A stretch of 64,000 nt of DNA, taken from positions 18,803,855 to 18,867,854 of the forward strand of contig OZ038455.1 in the NCBI GenBank assembly GCA_964036195.1, written 5' to 3'. Source of the stretch: Sphaerolaimus hirsutus (taxonomy: Eukaryota > Nematoda > Chromadorea > Monhysterida > Sphaerolaimidae). Positions 41,157-50,107 of this stretch are shown here, in pieces; positions within the stretch are counted from its first letter, which is position 1; each line of letters opens with the position of its first letter. Below the pieces are notes generated by a model. That model worked only from the letters and a program-made list of their open reading frames with translations, had not been told where the DNA came from and did no database searches. The translations under genes and the position numbers were made by a program.

Positions 41157-44100
41157 TCACCAAAAAACCGGCTCAGAAAAACTGCCCTTTAATGTTTTCC
41201 CTTCCTTCCTCCCTTGACCAGCCACGAGCGCAGGTCCGTGGTGGGGATGGTGCGCGGCGGCGTGTTCTCGCCGCTGCTGGCGCCGAGCGGCGTTGCCGCC
41301 CGGGGAATCCTGCTGGGGCCGGGGGCGGGCTGCGGCTGCAGCGGGGAAAGGAGGGTGGGAAGTTGGGTGAAAATGAAATAGGGAGGGAGCCCGATCTGCC
41401 GTACCTGCGGGGAATCGTGCGGCAGCAGGTCGTCGTCGGTGTCGCTTAACACCGGGCTGCGGGCGGGCTGTGGGCTGGGCGTGGGGAGCGTCTGCGTGGT
41501 GCGTGTGGTGGATTTCTTGGGGCTGGGGGCGCAGGCTTTTTTCACTTGGGCGGCCAGTTTCGTGTTGCGCTGCCGGGCCGCCGCCGCCTCCGCCCGCGCT
41601 TTGTCCAGGCTGTCGATGGCCGCCCGGACCTCGTCCTTCTGCTGCGCGACTTGCTGCTGCAGCTGGTTTCGCTCGTCGCGCAGGCGCCCCTCGGCGTTTA
41701 AGCTCCAGCGCAGCATGGGCACCGCTTCGTGCGGGTGCAGCGACAAGCGCTGGATCGCCGCCGACAACATGTCGTTGGTGGCCCGCAGCCCGGCCACACT
41801 GTCGGGAACTGCGGGTGGGGTTTGTGGAATTTTCCTGTACCGTTTTGGTGCTGCCGTGGAAAAACGGAAAATGGTGGGTGGGGGAATTTTTAGCGGTATC
41901 GTGGGAAAACGTGAAACAATGGTTGGGAGTAGTTTTTTTCGGTGCCGCGGTGAAAAAACGGAAAACGGTGGGTACGGGTGTTTTTGGTACCGCGGTGAAA
42001 AACCGGCCACGGGGGGTGGGATTGCAACTGTTACGTGGCTCACCTTCTGGTGCGGGTATTTTACCGGTCGCCGGGGTCGGAAGTAGGGAGTGCGCGCCAG
42101 CCGCTCGGGGTGTTGTGTCTGCGTGACTCGGCATTTTACCGCCACCCCGACTACTCCAAACCACTCGCGTGTGAAAAAACTCACGCGAGTCAATTCCAGA
42201 CGCCGCGGCCGCCGCCATGCGGTTGGCCCTGTCGCTCGCCACCGTCGGCTGGTGCCGAGCGTGCTCAGCGCCCGTATCTGCGGTTTTTTTGTCGTTTTGG
42301 CACCGTGCCAAAACATGCGGCCCAAAATTTTGCCGGTTGCCCGACTCACCGCTAACATGGACCACTCGGCGGGGGTTGATGGCGTTGAGCGGGGTGGGAA
42401 TGGCGTCGCTGGGTGCCCGGTTCGTGGCGTTGGCGTGCGCCACCACGCTCACCAGCGGCGCTTCTTGGCGCCGTTGCTGTTCCGACGGTGGGGTCTGCGG
42501 GGGGGGTGCTAGGGTGCGTGCGGGTAAAAAAACTTCCTCCACGTGCCGTACTGCACTGACCGCTTCCGTGTGCACCCTCTTGGGCGCCGGCTCGCGCGGC
42601 GGGGTCAAATGGCGGCTGCGGGATCTGTCCTGTGCGGTGCTTGCCGTTTGCTGGCGTCCGCGGGCCGCCGCGCGCCGCTTGCTGCCGTTGTCGCCGCCCC
42701 GTGATGCCATTGTGTCGAAAATGTTAGATATTGGGTGGCTGCGGGGTGGGGGGGATTGTGTGTTGTTGTGACCACACGTGCCGGTTCTCGCAATCGCGAC
42801 CAAAATGTCTGTTTTTTTATTTTTTTCTCGGTTGTCATCTACTTCGTTCCCAAGCGTTAGTGACGTCATTGGGACTCTTTGTATTTGTGTCCCCGTGTCG
42901 ACTAGCGCAACTGATTTATCGATGCCTACTACTTCGTAGGGACCGGTGCGCAGGGGGCGCATTTTTTGTTCAACAGCCATGCCCCATTTTGTCTCTATAT
43001 AGACTGCATCCCCGGGTTTAATGCTTTGCCCTGATTTTTTGTCGTGGGCACACTTGTACCGTTTTTGGGCATGTTCCAGGTGCGTTTTGGCTTGTTGCCA
43101 TAACTGCTGCAAGTGATCTTGTCTTTTGGCTGCGATGGGGACGTGCGTAGCCAGTGATTTGAGTGTTTTTTGCAATCTTGTGTTTTTGCTGGGCGGGGAG
43201 TCGGGTTCTGGGACACTTTGTTTGTTGATGCTCGTTTCTGTGTCTCCCGCTAGTAGCGATGGCATGTATCCATACAGTAGCTCGAACGGCGCGTGGGCTA
43301 TGTCTCTGTTGTATGCCACATTTAGACGGAGTGCTATTTCTGGCAGCGCTGACGGCCAGTCTCGCGAGTTCGAATTGTTCTGCGCCCATTGGCGGGTCAG
43401 TTGTTCTACGCTGCGAATCGCCCGCTCTGCCAAACCATTGGACTGTGAGTGGTATGGGGTTGTGTTGCGCAGGGATATCCCCCATTTGCGCGCTAGTTCG
43501 GTCATGTTTTTGTTCACGAATTCCGTTCCGTTGTCACTTATTAGTTCTGTGGGTGGCCCAAATAAGTGGATAACATGTTTCTCCAGGGCTCTCACTACTG
43601 CTTCTCCCGTCAGTTGTCGTAATGGGGCTAATGCTACTCCTCTGGTTAGGTAGTCTACTGCTACCAATAGGTGCTTGTGCCCTTTGGATTCTGGCATTGG
43701 TGTCGTGTCTATGGCCACTTTTTGCCATGGTCTGGTGCCCGGTTCAACCGGGAATAGCGGGCTAAACCCTTTGCGCTGCCCGTCTTTTGTGATTTTGCAA
43801 ATGTGACATTTTTTAATGAAATCTGCTGCGTCTTGGCGCATTCTTGGCCAGGCCGTCACTAGACTCAATTGCTGCGTTGTGCGTTCTGCTCCTCCATGAG
43901 CGCCCAGCTGTCCTGCGTGCGCTCTTTGTAGGAGTCCCTCTCTCATGTGCTGGGGTGCCCAGGGTTGGAACCCCTGTGGTCCTTTGTACTGCACTATGCC
44001 CCCAGTTAATTTATACTGTGCTTGGCCCATGGTTCCCTCAGATAGTCGTTTTTTGAGGGCTGCGAATTCAGGGTCTTTGGCTTGCTCCTGTTCCCAGTGT

Positions 44101-47100
44101 GCCGTGGTTTGCGTGTACTGGGACATGTGCGGGCACAGTTTGTCTAATGGTATTCGGATGCTCTCACTGGCTCGTTGGAATGCCAGTGTGTCTGTGTCTT
44201 CGATGGGATTTCTACTTAGTGCGTCTGCAATGACGTTGTGTTCCCCGGGGCAGTATTCGATGGTGAGATCTTTCAGGGATAGTCTCATTGCCCACCGGTG
44301 CGTCCATCTTTCAATTTTCCCGTGTGCTGGTTTAATCAGCGCATTTACTAGCGCTTTGTGGTCCGTTCGGAGGATGACTTTCTGCCCATCGATGTAATCC
44401 CCCAACCTGTCCAGTGCCCATGTGCACGCGAGCGCTTCTTTCTCAATGACTGACCAATTCTTGTGTGTTGTCGGTAATTTCTTCGATACAAACGCTACCG
44501 GTCGCAGTCTTTCTGGGTTTTCCCCGGATTTCTGCATTAATACGGCCCCTAAACCCAAATCGCACGCGTCCGTGTACAGGTAGTAGTCCTTGGAGCGGTC
44601 TGGGTGCGCCAGGACCGGGGCTGTGCTTAGTTTCAACTTGAGTATCTCGTATCCGCACGAAGCGTCTGATGTCCACTGGTCGTATGGGGGAATGGGATCG
44701 TTTCCGTTCACTCTGTACTTTCCTTTTGCCATTTCGTTTAGTGGTGCGGCCAGTCGGTGAAACCCTGGGATGTGTTGGCTGAAATATCCCGCTTTCCCCA
44801 GGAATGTTTTTATTGCTTGTTTTGTGGTCGGGGTTGGCATGTCCAGTATTGCAGCGATGTTGCTGCGTTTCGGGGCAATGCCTTTCTTGCTTAGTTCGAA
44901 TCCCAAAAACTTTACTTTTGCACAGAAAAAATGGCATTTCTCGGGTTTCAGGCGGATTCCCGCCCATTTCAGACGATCAAATAGCTGGGTCAGGTGTTGC
45001 ATGTGTTCTGCGGGTTTGTTGCTCGCCACTAGGCAGTCGTCAATGTATGCAAAAAATGCAGGTCGCTCTGGTTCTTGGTTGAGGCCAGTCAATACACAGT
45101 CCATTAGTCTCTGGAAACTCGCCCCCGCGTTTTTTAACCCCAGGGGCATTCGCGTGTAGCTGTATTGCCCGCGACTGCACACAAATGACACCATGTCCCG
45201 TGTTTCTGGGTCAGATATTGTGACGTTGTAGTATCCGAAGCTGGCGTCCATCGTGGAAAAAATCGCTCTCCCGCTCATTTGTTGGAACATGTCCGATATT
45301 CGTGGGAGCGGGTAAGCGTCTCGTACCGTGACGTCATTTAGCTTTCTAAAATCCAAGCACAGGCGGTAGTCTGTTTTGCCTTTGGGGACGATTACTAATG
45401 GGAATGCCCATGGCGAGGATGATGGTATTATTAGCTTCTTTTTCAGCATTTCTTCAATTGTCCGCCACACAAATGCGCGTTTTGGGGGTGTTTCGAACCG
45501 TGCTGCGCACTTCACGGGTTTCGCCCCTGGAACCAATTCAATTTTGTGCTCTGTGACATGGGTTTCGCCTATGTCATATTCGTTCATGCTAAAAAGGCCC
45601 TCCTGGCGGGCTAGCATGTTCTTGAATTGGGCTTCCAGATTGCGTGGTAATGCGTCTTGGCTTTCTTTTGGCAGTCGCGGCCAAATTTCATCAATTCGCG
45701 CTTGTTCTTCTGTCGTGAGTTGGCGCTCTTCCAGTGTTGCGTTTGTAGGGGGGGGCGGCTGGGGAAGTTCTTTTACTCCCTGGACTACTTCTGTGATGGG
45801 TTCTTCCAGTGTGAGGGCGTGGCCCGTGGCGAATATTTCTGCCACTTTAGTGTGGGCGGGAATGTGGCAATCTGTCCCGGTCGTGTTTGTGATGCACATT
45901 GGGAATTCCGCCATTTCTAGCCATTCTCTGTTTGTTTGGAATGCTGCCGTGCATGTTATGCCTGGCACTAATTCGCTCAGTTTCCCTTGTGTGTCTCTCA
46001 TGTATGGGTCCAAAGCGTACGCGACTGGCAGACCTGCCTCTGTACTTGTGGGCAGTTTGTGGTTCTTGTCTACCGCTACTCGTAAATGGTGCTGTTGTCC
46101 CGCAAACACGGTTGCATCGTGCAGGGTGTGTACTCCCGCTGTGCGGAGTGTCATTTCGTCCTCGTTTGTTTTGAAAATACTCTCCGTTCCACTGTACTCC
46201 TGCGCAATTCGCTCCAACTCCTTGTGGGCTGTTTGAACTATCTGCAATGGTCCCCAAATTGCTGCTCGCCCGATTAGGAGTTGATCGGCTTGGGGCAAAA
46301 ATTCCATCAGTTTTACCACTGCTGGCAGTGTGTCCGTGTGTGTTACCCCATCTGGGGTCTTGTGTTCCACCGTCATGTCATAAATTCTGAGCCATTCGCC
46401 CTGTATGACATTCCCCGATGTCCGGATGTGGCTGCCCGTGTAGGGCTTGAACTTGTTTCGTTCTGTTTCCCGGTTCATGTGCGCCTGTGCCCACACTCGT
46501 TCCAATGTGGAATCTTCAATGAACAATCCGATATTACATCCTGTGTCTATGTGACCCGTGATGTTTATACCGTTGAATCGAATCGTGGCCATGGGGTCGG
46601 GTGTACGTGTGGATTTCAGGCATATTTCTTCTTGTGCGCTCGCCACTGTGGGGAACCAGTCCTCTAATTTGCCTGTGTCCTCTTGCTCTTCTTCGTCCGA
46701 CGCGTCCCATTCGTTGTCTTCTTCATACTGTTCATTTGTGTATCGAGTGACTGGCGCTTCCTGTATTGGGATGCCAAGTTCTTTGCATTTTTGTCGCATG
46801 TTCTCCCTTGCGTCTTCATCTGACTTCCCGCGCCTTGCTAGTGCTTGCTTAATCCGGTCCGCCCTGTCTGTCTGGAACTCTGGGGATGCTGGGTTAATAT
46901 AGCATTTGTCTGGGTCGTGGGGCATTGGGGTGCGGTGCATGTGGAATGTGCACCATGGGCCCTTGTGTGTGGCGGGGTCAAATGCGCTTTGTACGCTGTC
47001 TGCTGTGGGGTTACGCCATTTTTGCTCTGGCTGCCAACTGTAGCGCGGGCGGGCCCGCTGCGGCTTTTGATCCTCCCGGCGTTGCGCCCTGGCCCGTTCC

Positions 47101-48398
47101 GCTTCCTTGCGGGCTGCGTCAATCTTGGTGATGGCTCTGCCGAGTGTGCAACCGCCATCCTGCCACCGCTCCCGCCACAGGTACCAGCAGCTTACCGGGG
47201 CTAGTTTTGGTGCCTCGGTAAAAAATTTGTCTCCGATCATCTGTTGTCGGTCGTGGTCTGCCATGGTTTCGCTTACGTGGTGGAAATTCGCGCACAGGCG
47301 TGTGTGGAACGCGGATGCTGATTCTCCCGTTTCTGGTTTCATGTTGTACCAGTCGGCCACTGACCGGACCGTGTGATCTGAACGGTATGCCTCGACCAGG
47401 TTGTCTATGACATATAGTATGTCATGTCTTTTGTTTATGCGAATAGCTCGGTACTTGTTTTGGGCTTCTCCTGTCAGGCACTGTATAAATACCGTGTTCC
47501 AGAAGAACTGCTGTTGGCATTCTGGTACTCCCATGGCCTGTTGCATCACCATGTGTAGCCAGAATCGGAATGGCCCTGTTTGGCTGTTTTCGTCCCCGTC
47601 AAATTTAATCTGTTTGCTCGCGGTTGATGCGACGTGTCCCACGCCGATCTTGTCTTTGGGTAGGCGGATGGTGCTTAGTGGTTGCAAGCCATCTTCTGGC
47701 GCTATCACAAACCGCTCCATGTACTCTACCATTTGTTGGAGTAATGGGTTTTGTGCCAATGTTGACAGTCGGTCTTCCGTGGACCATTTCCATGGGTCGC
47801 TTGGTTGCGGTGCTGGGCTTCGGGATGTGCCCGCCAGTGAATTGTTGGCCATTATTCGCATCAATTGCTCAATTCGTTTGTTTTGCTCCACCAGCTGGTG
47901 CTGCTGTTGCTTTTCTTGCTGGTCGAATCGCTGGTTGAATTGTGCGGCCATTGCGGCCAGGTCCGATGCTTGAATTTTTACGTCAGCGAACGGGGTTGGG
48001 GACGCTGAACTTCTTGGCGATGTGGCCAATTGGAGCAGAGGCGCCTGCGCCGCGGTCATGTTACCGCTGTCACTATCTTCCCCACTACTGTGTTCGCCTG
48101 TGTATTCTGGGTCTGGGATTGTGATTGTGGTGGATTGTGTGCTTTTAAAGTACGCCTCTGCCAAGTTTATTAGTCGGCGCCCCAGGGTTGAATTACTATC
48201 TTTGCTGGCCACTGTGCCTTTTGGCCAGCCTGACTGGCGCTGGCTGTTAACCGACTCGATTGCGCTAATTAATACCGCTCTTTTGCGGCCCATTGTCCAC
48301 TCGTTTGCTTTTTGGGTGAATTCTCGTTCATTGTACGTGATTGGCACCCGCGGTGCCGAGTTCGCAGCCTGCTGGCCAGCGAGATTTTCGGACGACAT
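41157..48398 (-). CDS. gag-pol: Gag-Pol polyprotein of the LTR retrotransposon
   Basis: One 2413-codon frame. Gag is N-terminal, with a Cys-His knuckle of C-X2-H-X7-H-X4-C form at 483-499 in place of the usual CCHC. Protease has DTG at 618-620. Reverse transcriptase has TMD at 1051 and YIDD at 1118-1121. RNase H begins YTDACD with Asp1277, followed by IEKEA, RTDHKA and IADALSR. Integrase has an HHCC zinc site, catalytic Asp1564, Asp1622 and Glu1658 (DD35E) and a GPY motif at 1819-1821; there is no chromodomain. No frameshift or stop separates gag from pol. Recognisable pol ends near residue 1850. The frame then runs on for more than 500 codons through exon 1 of the accessory gene and low-complexity Pro/Arg/Ala sequence, so the true C-terminus is uncertain. 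Transcript: + strand coordinates descending from 48398. Confidence 0.92.
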   Translation of the reverse strand: MSSENLAGQQAANSAPRVPITYNEREFTQKANEWTMGRKRAVLISAIESVNSQRQSGWPKGTVASKDSNSTLGRRLINLAEAYFKSTQSTTITIPDPEYTGEHSSGEDSDSGNMTAAQAPLLQLATSPRSSASPTPFADVKIQASDLAAMAAQFNQRFDQQEKQQQHQLVEQNKRIEQLMRIMANNSLAGTSRSPAPQPSDPWKWSTEDRLSTLAQNPLLQQMVEYMERFVIAPEDGLQPLSTIRLPKDKIGVGHVASTASKQIKFDGDENSQTGPFRFWLHMVMQQAMGVPECQQQFFWNTVFIQCLTGEAQNKYRAIRINKRHDILYVIDNLVEAYRSDHTVRSVADWYNMKPETGESASAFHTRLCANFHHVSETMADHDRQQMIGDKFFTEAPKLAPVSCWYLWRERWQDGGCTLGRAITKIDAARKEAERARAQRREDQKPQRARPRYSWQPEQKWRNPTADSVQSAFDPATHKGPWCTFHMHRTPMPHDPDKCYINPASPEFQTDRADRIKQALARRGKSDEDARENMRQKCKELGIPIQEAPVTRYTNEQYEEDNEWDASDEEEQEDTGKLEDWFPTVASAQEEICLKSTRTPDPMATIRFNGINITGHIDTGCNIGLFIEDSTLERVWAQAHMNRETERNKFKPYTGSHIRTSGNVIQGEWLRIYDMTVEHKTPDGVTHTDTLPAVVKLMEFLPQADQLLIGRAAIWGPLQIVQTAHKELERIAQEYSGTESIFKTNEDEMTLRTAGVHTLHDATVFAGQQHHLRVAVDKNHKLPTSTEAGLPVAYALDPYMRDTQGKLSELVPGITCTAAFQTNREWLEMAEFPMCITNTTGTDCHIPAHTKVAEIFATGHALTLEEPITEVVQGVKELPQPPPPTNATLEERQLTTEEQARIDEIWPRLPKESQDALPRNLEAQFKNMLARQEGLFSMNEYDIGETHVTEHKIELVPGAKPVKCAARFETPPKRAFVWRTIEEMLKKKLIIPSSSPWAFPLVIVPKGKTDYRLCLDFRKLNDVTVRDAYPLPRISDMFQQMSGRAIFSTMDASFGYYNVTISDPETRDMVSFVCSRGQYSYTRMPLGLKNAGASFQRLMDCVLTGLNQEPERPAFFAYIDDCLVASNKPAEHMQHLTQLFDRLKWAGIRLKPEKCHFFCAKVKFLGFELSKKGIAPKRSNIAAILDMPTPTTKQAIKTFLGKAGYFSQHIPGFHRLAAPLNEMAKGKYRVNGNDPIPPYDQWTSDASCGYEILKLKLSTAPVLAHPDRSKDYYLYTDACDLGLGAVLMQKSGENPERLRPVAFVSKKLPTTHKNWSVIEKEALACTWALDRLGDYIDGQKVILRTDHKALVNALIKPAHGKIERWTHRWAMRLSLKDLTIEYCPGEHNVIADALSRNPIEDTDTLAFQRASESIRIPLDKLCPHMSQYTQTTAHWEQEQAKDPEFAALKKRLSEGTMGQAQYKLTGGIVQYKGPQGFQPWAPQHMREGLLQRAHAGQLGAHGGAERTTQQLSLVTAWPRMRQDAADFIKKCHICKITKDGQRKGFSPLFPVEPGTRPWQKVAIDTTPMPESKGHKHLLVAVDYLTRGVALAPLRQLTGEAVVRALEKHVIHLFGPPTELISDNGTEFVNKNMTELARKWGISLRNTTPYHSQSNGLAERAIRSVEQLTRQWAQNNSNSRDWPSALPEIALRLNVAYNRDIAHAPFELLYGYMPSLLAGDTETSINKQSVPEPDSPPSKNTRLQKTLKSLATHVPIAAKRQDHLQQLWQQAKTHLEHAQKRYKCAHDKKSGQSIKPGDAVYIETKWGMAVEQKMRPLRTGPYEVVGIDKSVALVDTGTQIQRVPMTSLTLGNEVDDNREKNKKTDILVAIARTGTCGHNNTQSPPPRSHPISNIFDTMASRGGDNGSKRRAAARGRQQTASTAQDRSRSRHLTPPREPAPKRVHTEAVSAVRHVEEVFLPARTLAPPPQTPPSEQQRRQEAPLVSVVAHANATNRAPSDAIPTPLNAINPRRVVHVSGESGNRQNFGPHVLARCQNDKKTADTGAEHARHQPTVASDRANRMAAAAASGIDSREFFHTRVVWSSRGGGKMPSHADTTPRAAGAHSLLPTPATGKIPAPEGEPRNSCNPTPRGRFFTAVPKTPVPTVFRFFTAAPKKTTPNHCFTFSHDTAKNSPTHHFPFFHGSTKTVQENSTNPTRSSRQCGRAAGHQRHVVGGDPALVAAPARSGAHAALELKRRGAPARRAKPAAAASRAAEGRGPGGHRQPGQSAGGGGGGPAAQHETGRPSEKSLRPQPQEIHHTHHADAPHAQPTARPQPGVKRHRRRPAAARFPAGTADRAPSLFHFHPTSHPPFPAAAAARPRPQQDSPGGNAARRQQRREHAAAHHPHHGPALVAGQGRKEGKTLKGSFSEPVFW
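41189..42710 (-). CDS. Candidate spliced accessory gene after integrase (coiled coil)
   Basis: Three exons on the - strand: 42710-42350, 41808-41405 and 41335-41189, giving 303 residues plus stop. Donor AGCG|GTGAGT (42349) and acceptor CCCACCCGCAG (41809) enclose a 541-base intron in phase 1. Donor CCGCAG|GTACGG (41404) and acceptor CCCCGCTGCAG (41336) enclose a 69-base intron in phase 0. A strong acceptor, CCCCCCCACCCCGCAG, sits 28 bases upstream of the ATG (AG at 42740-42739), which suggests a spliced subgenomic mRNA. Exon 1 is basic (Arg/Lys/Ser-rich). Residues about 160-211 form a Gln/Glu/Ala coiled coil. The end is Ser/Pro-rich with an acidic SDTDDD. No signal peptide or membrane helix is visible, so it is not an obvious envelope protein. 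Exon 1 overlaps the pol frame. I know no homologue. Confidence 0.6.
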
Positions 48399-48510
48399 TT
48401 CTTGTCGATTTTTTTCAGTTTGCGCTCATGTGGCGCTCCACCAGCCGCTTGCTCTGGGCAGTGGTTGTGCGGGGGCCGCTGTGTTACGGCGCTACCGCGA
48501 ACGTGTGCAA

Positions 48511-48520
48511 TTTTACTGGG
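48511..48520 (-). promoter_or_regulatory. Possible leader splice donor of the LTR element
   Basis: In the 143-base leader between primer-binding site and gag ATG, the - strand reads CCCA|GTAAAA (GT at 48516-48515). It is the best-looking donor there and could pair with the acceptor at 42739. This is inference; GCG|GTAGCG further on is an alternative. Confidence 0.3.
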
Positions 48521-48525
48521 ATTTA

Positions 48526-48541
48526 TTAAGTACGATCACCA
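48526..48541 (-). other. Primer-binding site
   Basis: Directly after the upstream LTR, the - strand reads TGGTGATCGTACTTAA. TGG pairs with a tRNA CCA end; I cannot name the tRNA without a tRNA set from this organism. Confidence 0.65.
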
Positions 48542-49086
48542 TGTTGTGAGCACGGGTGACACGAATTCCCGGCACACAAAACTCAACGATTTTCCGTACA
48601 AAGAAGACCAGCTAGGGCACCTTGGTGAGCAAGGGGTCCGTGCCCGAGCGCTGGCGACCGAGGAAAATGAGAGGAACGTTCGAGTTGCAAATGTAAATGA
48701 GTTTCTGTTCTCACCGTCGCCTCGCGACACGTTTCCACAATTCAAATCACCATTTCATGTGCGAGTCTCGGAGCAGGGAAATGGGAGTGGGGAACCGAAA
48801 AATACAACTGAACTAACTGGACTGAAAACGGGGCGCCTTATATATGCCGGCCGGCGCACGCGCTGTGCGGGTGGAGCCACGGCCGCCCGTCGCACGGCGC
48901 GCCCTGGGCGCGCAGTGCTACGGGCGACTGGGGCGCCACCCGCGTGCGCCTGCGCTTGCCGGAAGCGCAAAACTGCCCGCGCGTGTGCCGCGACAACGAC
49001 TCGTCGCTCGGCCGCCCCAACAGCGGCCGAGCGCCGCGCCGCTGTAGCCGCGCTCGCAACGGCTACACTTGCCTACCGGGGCAACA
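48542..49086 (-). repeat. Upstream (5') LTR with promoter
   Basis: 545 bp, TGTTG...CAACA, same as 40347-40891. TATATAAG on the - strand at 48845-48838 follows a GC-rich region with repeated GCGCGC/CGCCGC words and would start RNA about 25-30 bases further on. The LTR is bipartite: GC-rich U3, then more balanced sequence. Confidence 0.93.
48838..48845 (-). promoter_or_regulatory. TATA box of the LTR promoter
   Basis: TATATAAG read on the - strand, in a GC-rich surround (GGCATATATAAGGCGCC), in the upstream LTR. The same box is present in the downstream LTR at 40643-40650 and could fire leftward towards the 3' end of the sarcoglycan gene. Confidence 0.6.
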
Positions 49087-49401
49087 ATACATTTCTCCCA
49101 ATTGTAAAAATGTGCGTAATCGAGAACTCGTGGGTTTAATTAGGTAATTTTTTTCATTCTGTTAAGTTATGTTTAAAATAATTTCGTGTTATTCAGCTGA
49201 CCTTCCGTTTACATTTATTTCCGATGCCAACTATTGTGTGTGGGCCCTAAGACGACGCATCACGGATATGGTGATCTACTAAATTCTTAAATTATGTCCT
49301 TGTTCATACACAAAGTCTTCTTTATTTTTTCCTTGCCCGCTTAAAGATTTGTTTATTGTACGTTTGCCCTCTGCGTGTGCGCTTTTAAAGCGTGTGCGCG
49401 C

Positions 49402-49911
49402 CAGAGTTGTTAACAGTACTGAACTTTTATTAAAGTGAACAAACGTAAAGTATATTTCTTTTACTCACCCCTCTCTACAGAAAACGTAAAGTATTTTTAA
49501 AATACTTTTACACTGCGTAAAACAAGAGTAAAATACTTTTTTGAGAGAAAACGTAAAAAAAGAGATGTTTTCTGGAGAAAACGTAAAACACGGGTACTTT
49601 TTCTCACAGAAAACGTAAAAGTTAGTATCTTTCTCAGAAAAAAGTCAGTGTTTTTCGAATTTTTACTCTGATATTAAAAAGATGTGTTTTTCTCTCCTGC
49701 TAAGTATTTCTTATGAGAATGTCTTATGTTTGTCACTTTCTGTTTGGCAAAATGGCATTTTCTGTCCCCTAAAAATACGTTAATAAGTACTTTCAACACG
49801 TACGCGAGTAAGTGAGTACCAGATTTTTTCGCGAGGAAACGTAAACGTATTTACGCAGTACTCGAGTATCCGTAATTATCGAGTAAACGTAAATACGTTT
49901 TAACAACTATG
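49402..49911. mobile_element. hAT-like MITE of the GTTGTTAAA family
   Basis: Left CAGAGTTGTTAACAG and right CGTTTTAACAACTATG. The flanks GTGCGCGC and GTGCGCAC agree at 7 of 8. The arms are AACGTAAAGTA and GTAAACGTAAATACG words. Between the LTR element and this MITE (49091-49401) I see nothing else. Confidence 0.75.
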
Positions 49912-50107
49912 GTGCGCACACAAGTTTACTACCAGATTGTGGTAAACTCATAAATAGGCTTTGAACGCATTTGAGTTTACGGGAATGAGTTATTCTTAAT
50001 CCCCATCAACTGCAGTTGACGGCACTTCATGCTGGTCAACTCAAATGCCTTCAACGCCGATTTATGAGTTTACAAAAATCTCGCAGTAAACTAGTGTGCG
50101 CAGCGCC
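49912..50107. mobile_element. Foldback element with TAGTTTACTGCGAG-type arms
   Basis: GGTGCGCACACAAGTTTACT at the left pairs with AGTAAACTAGTGTGCGCAGC at the right, with inner AACTCATAAATAGGCTTTGA against CGATTTATGAGTT. It abuts the preceding MITE; the MITE's right flank GTGCGCAC is also the left end of this element. Confidence 0.7.

Larger units (their letters stand above)
40347..49086 (-). mobile_element. Intact Ty3/gypsy-type LTR retrotransposon
   Basis: 8740 bp, transcribed leftward. It has two 545-bp LTRs, identical as far as I can compare by eye, an ATAC target duplication, a primer-binding site touching the upstream LTR, a G-rich polypurine tract touching the downstream LTR, and an uninterrupted gag-pol frame. 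Domain order protease, reverse transcriptase, RNase H, integrase places it in Ty3/gypsy. It inserted about 175 bases after the sarcoglycan stop, in opposite orientation, probably within or just beyond that gene's 3' UTR. Identical LTRs and a perfect frame mean a recent insertion. An accessory gene lies after integrase. Confidence 0.95.

Noticed and set aside
42717-42838. Envelope gene after integrase
   Set aside because: The downstream product has no signal peptide, cleavage site or membrane helix; it is described as an accessory coiled-coil gene instead.
41439-46236. Long + strand frames opposite gag-pol (for example 45376-46236)
   Set aside because: Shadows of the - strand polyprotein, which carries all the recognisable motifs.
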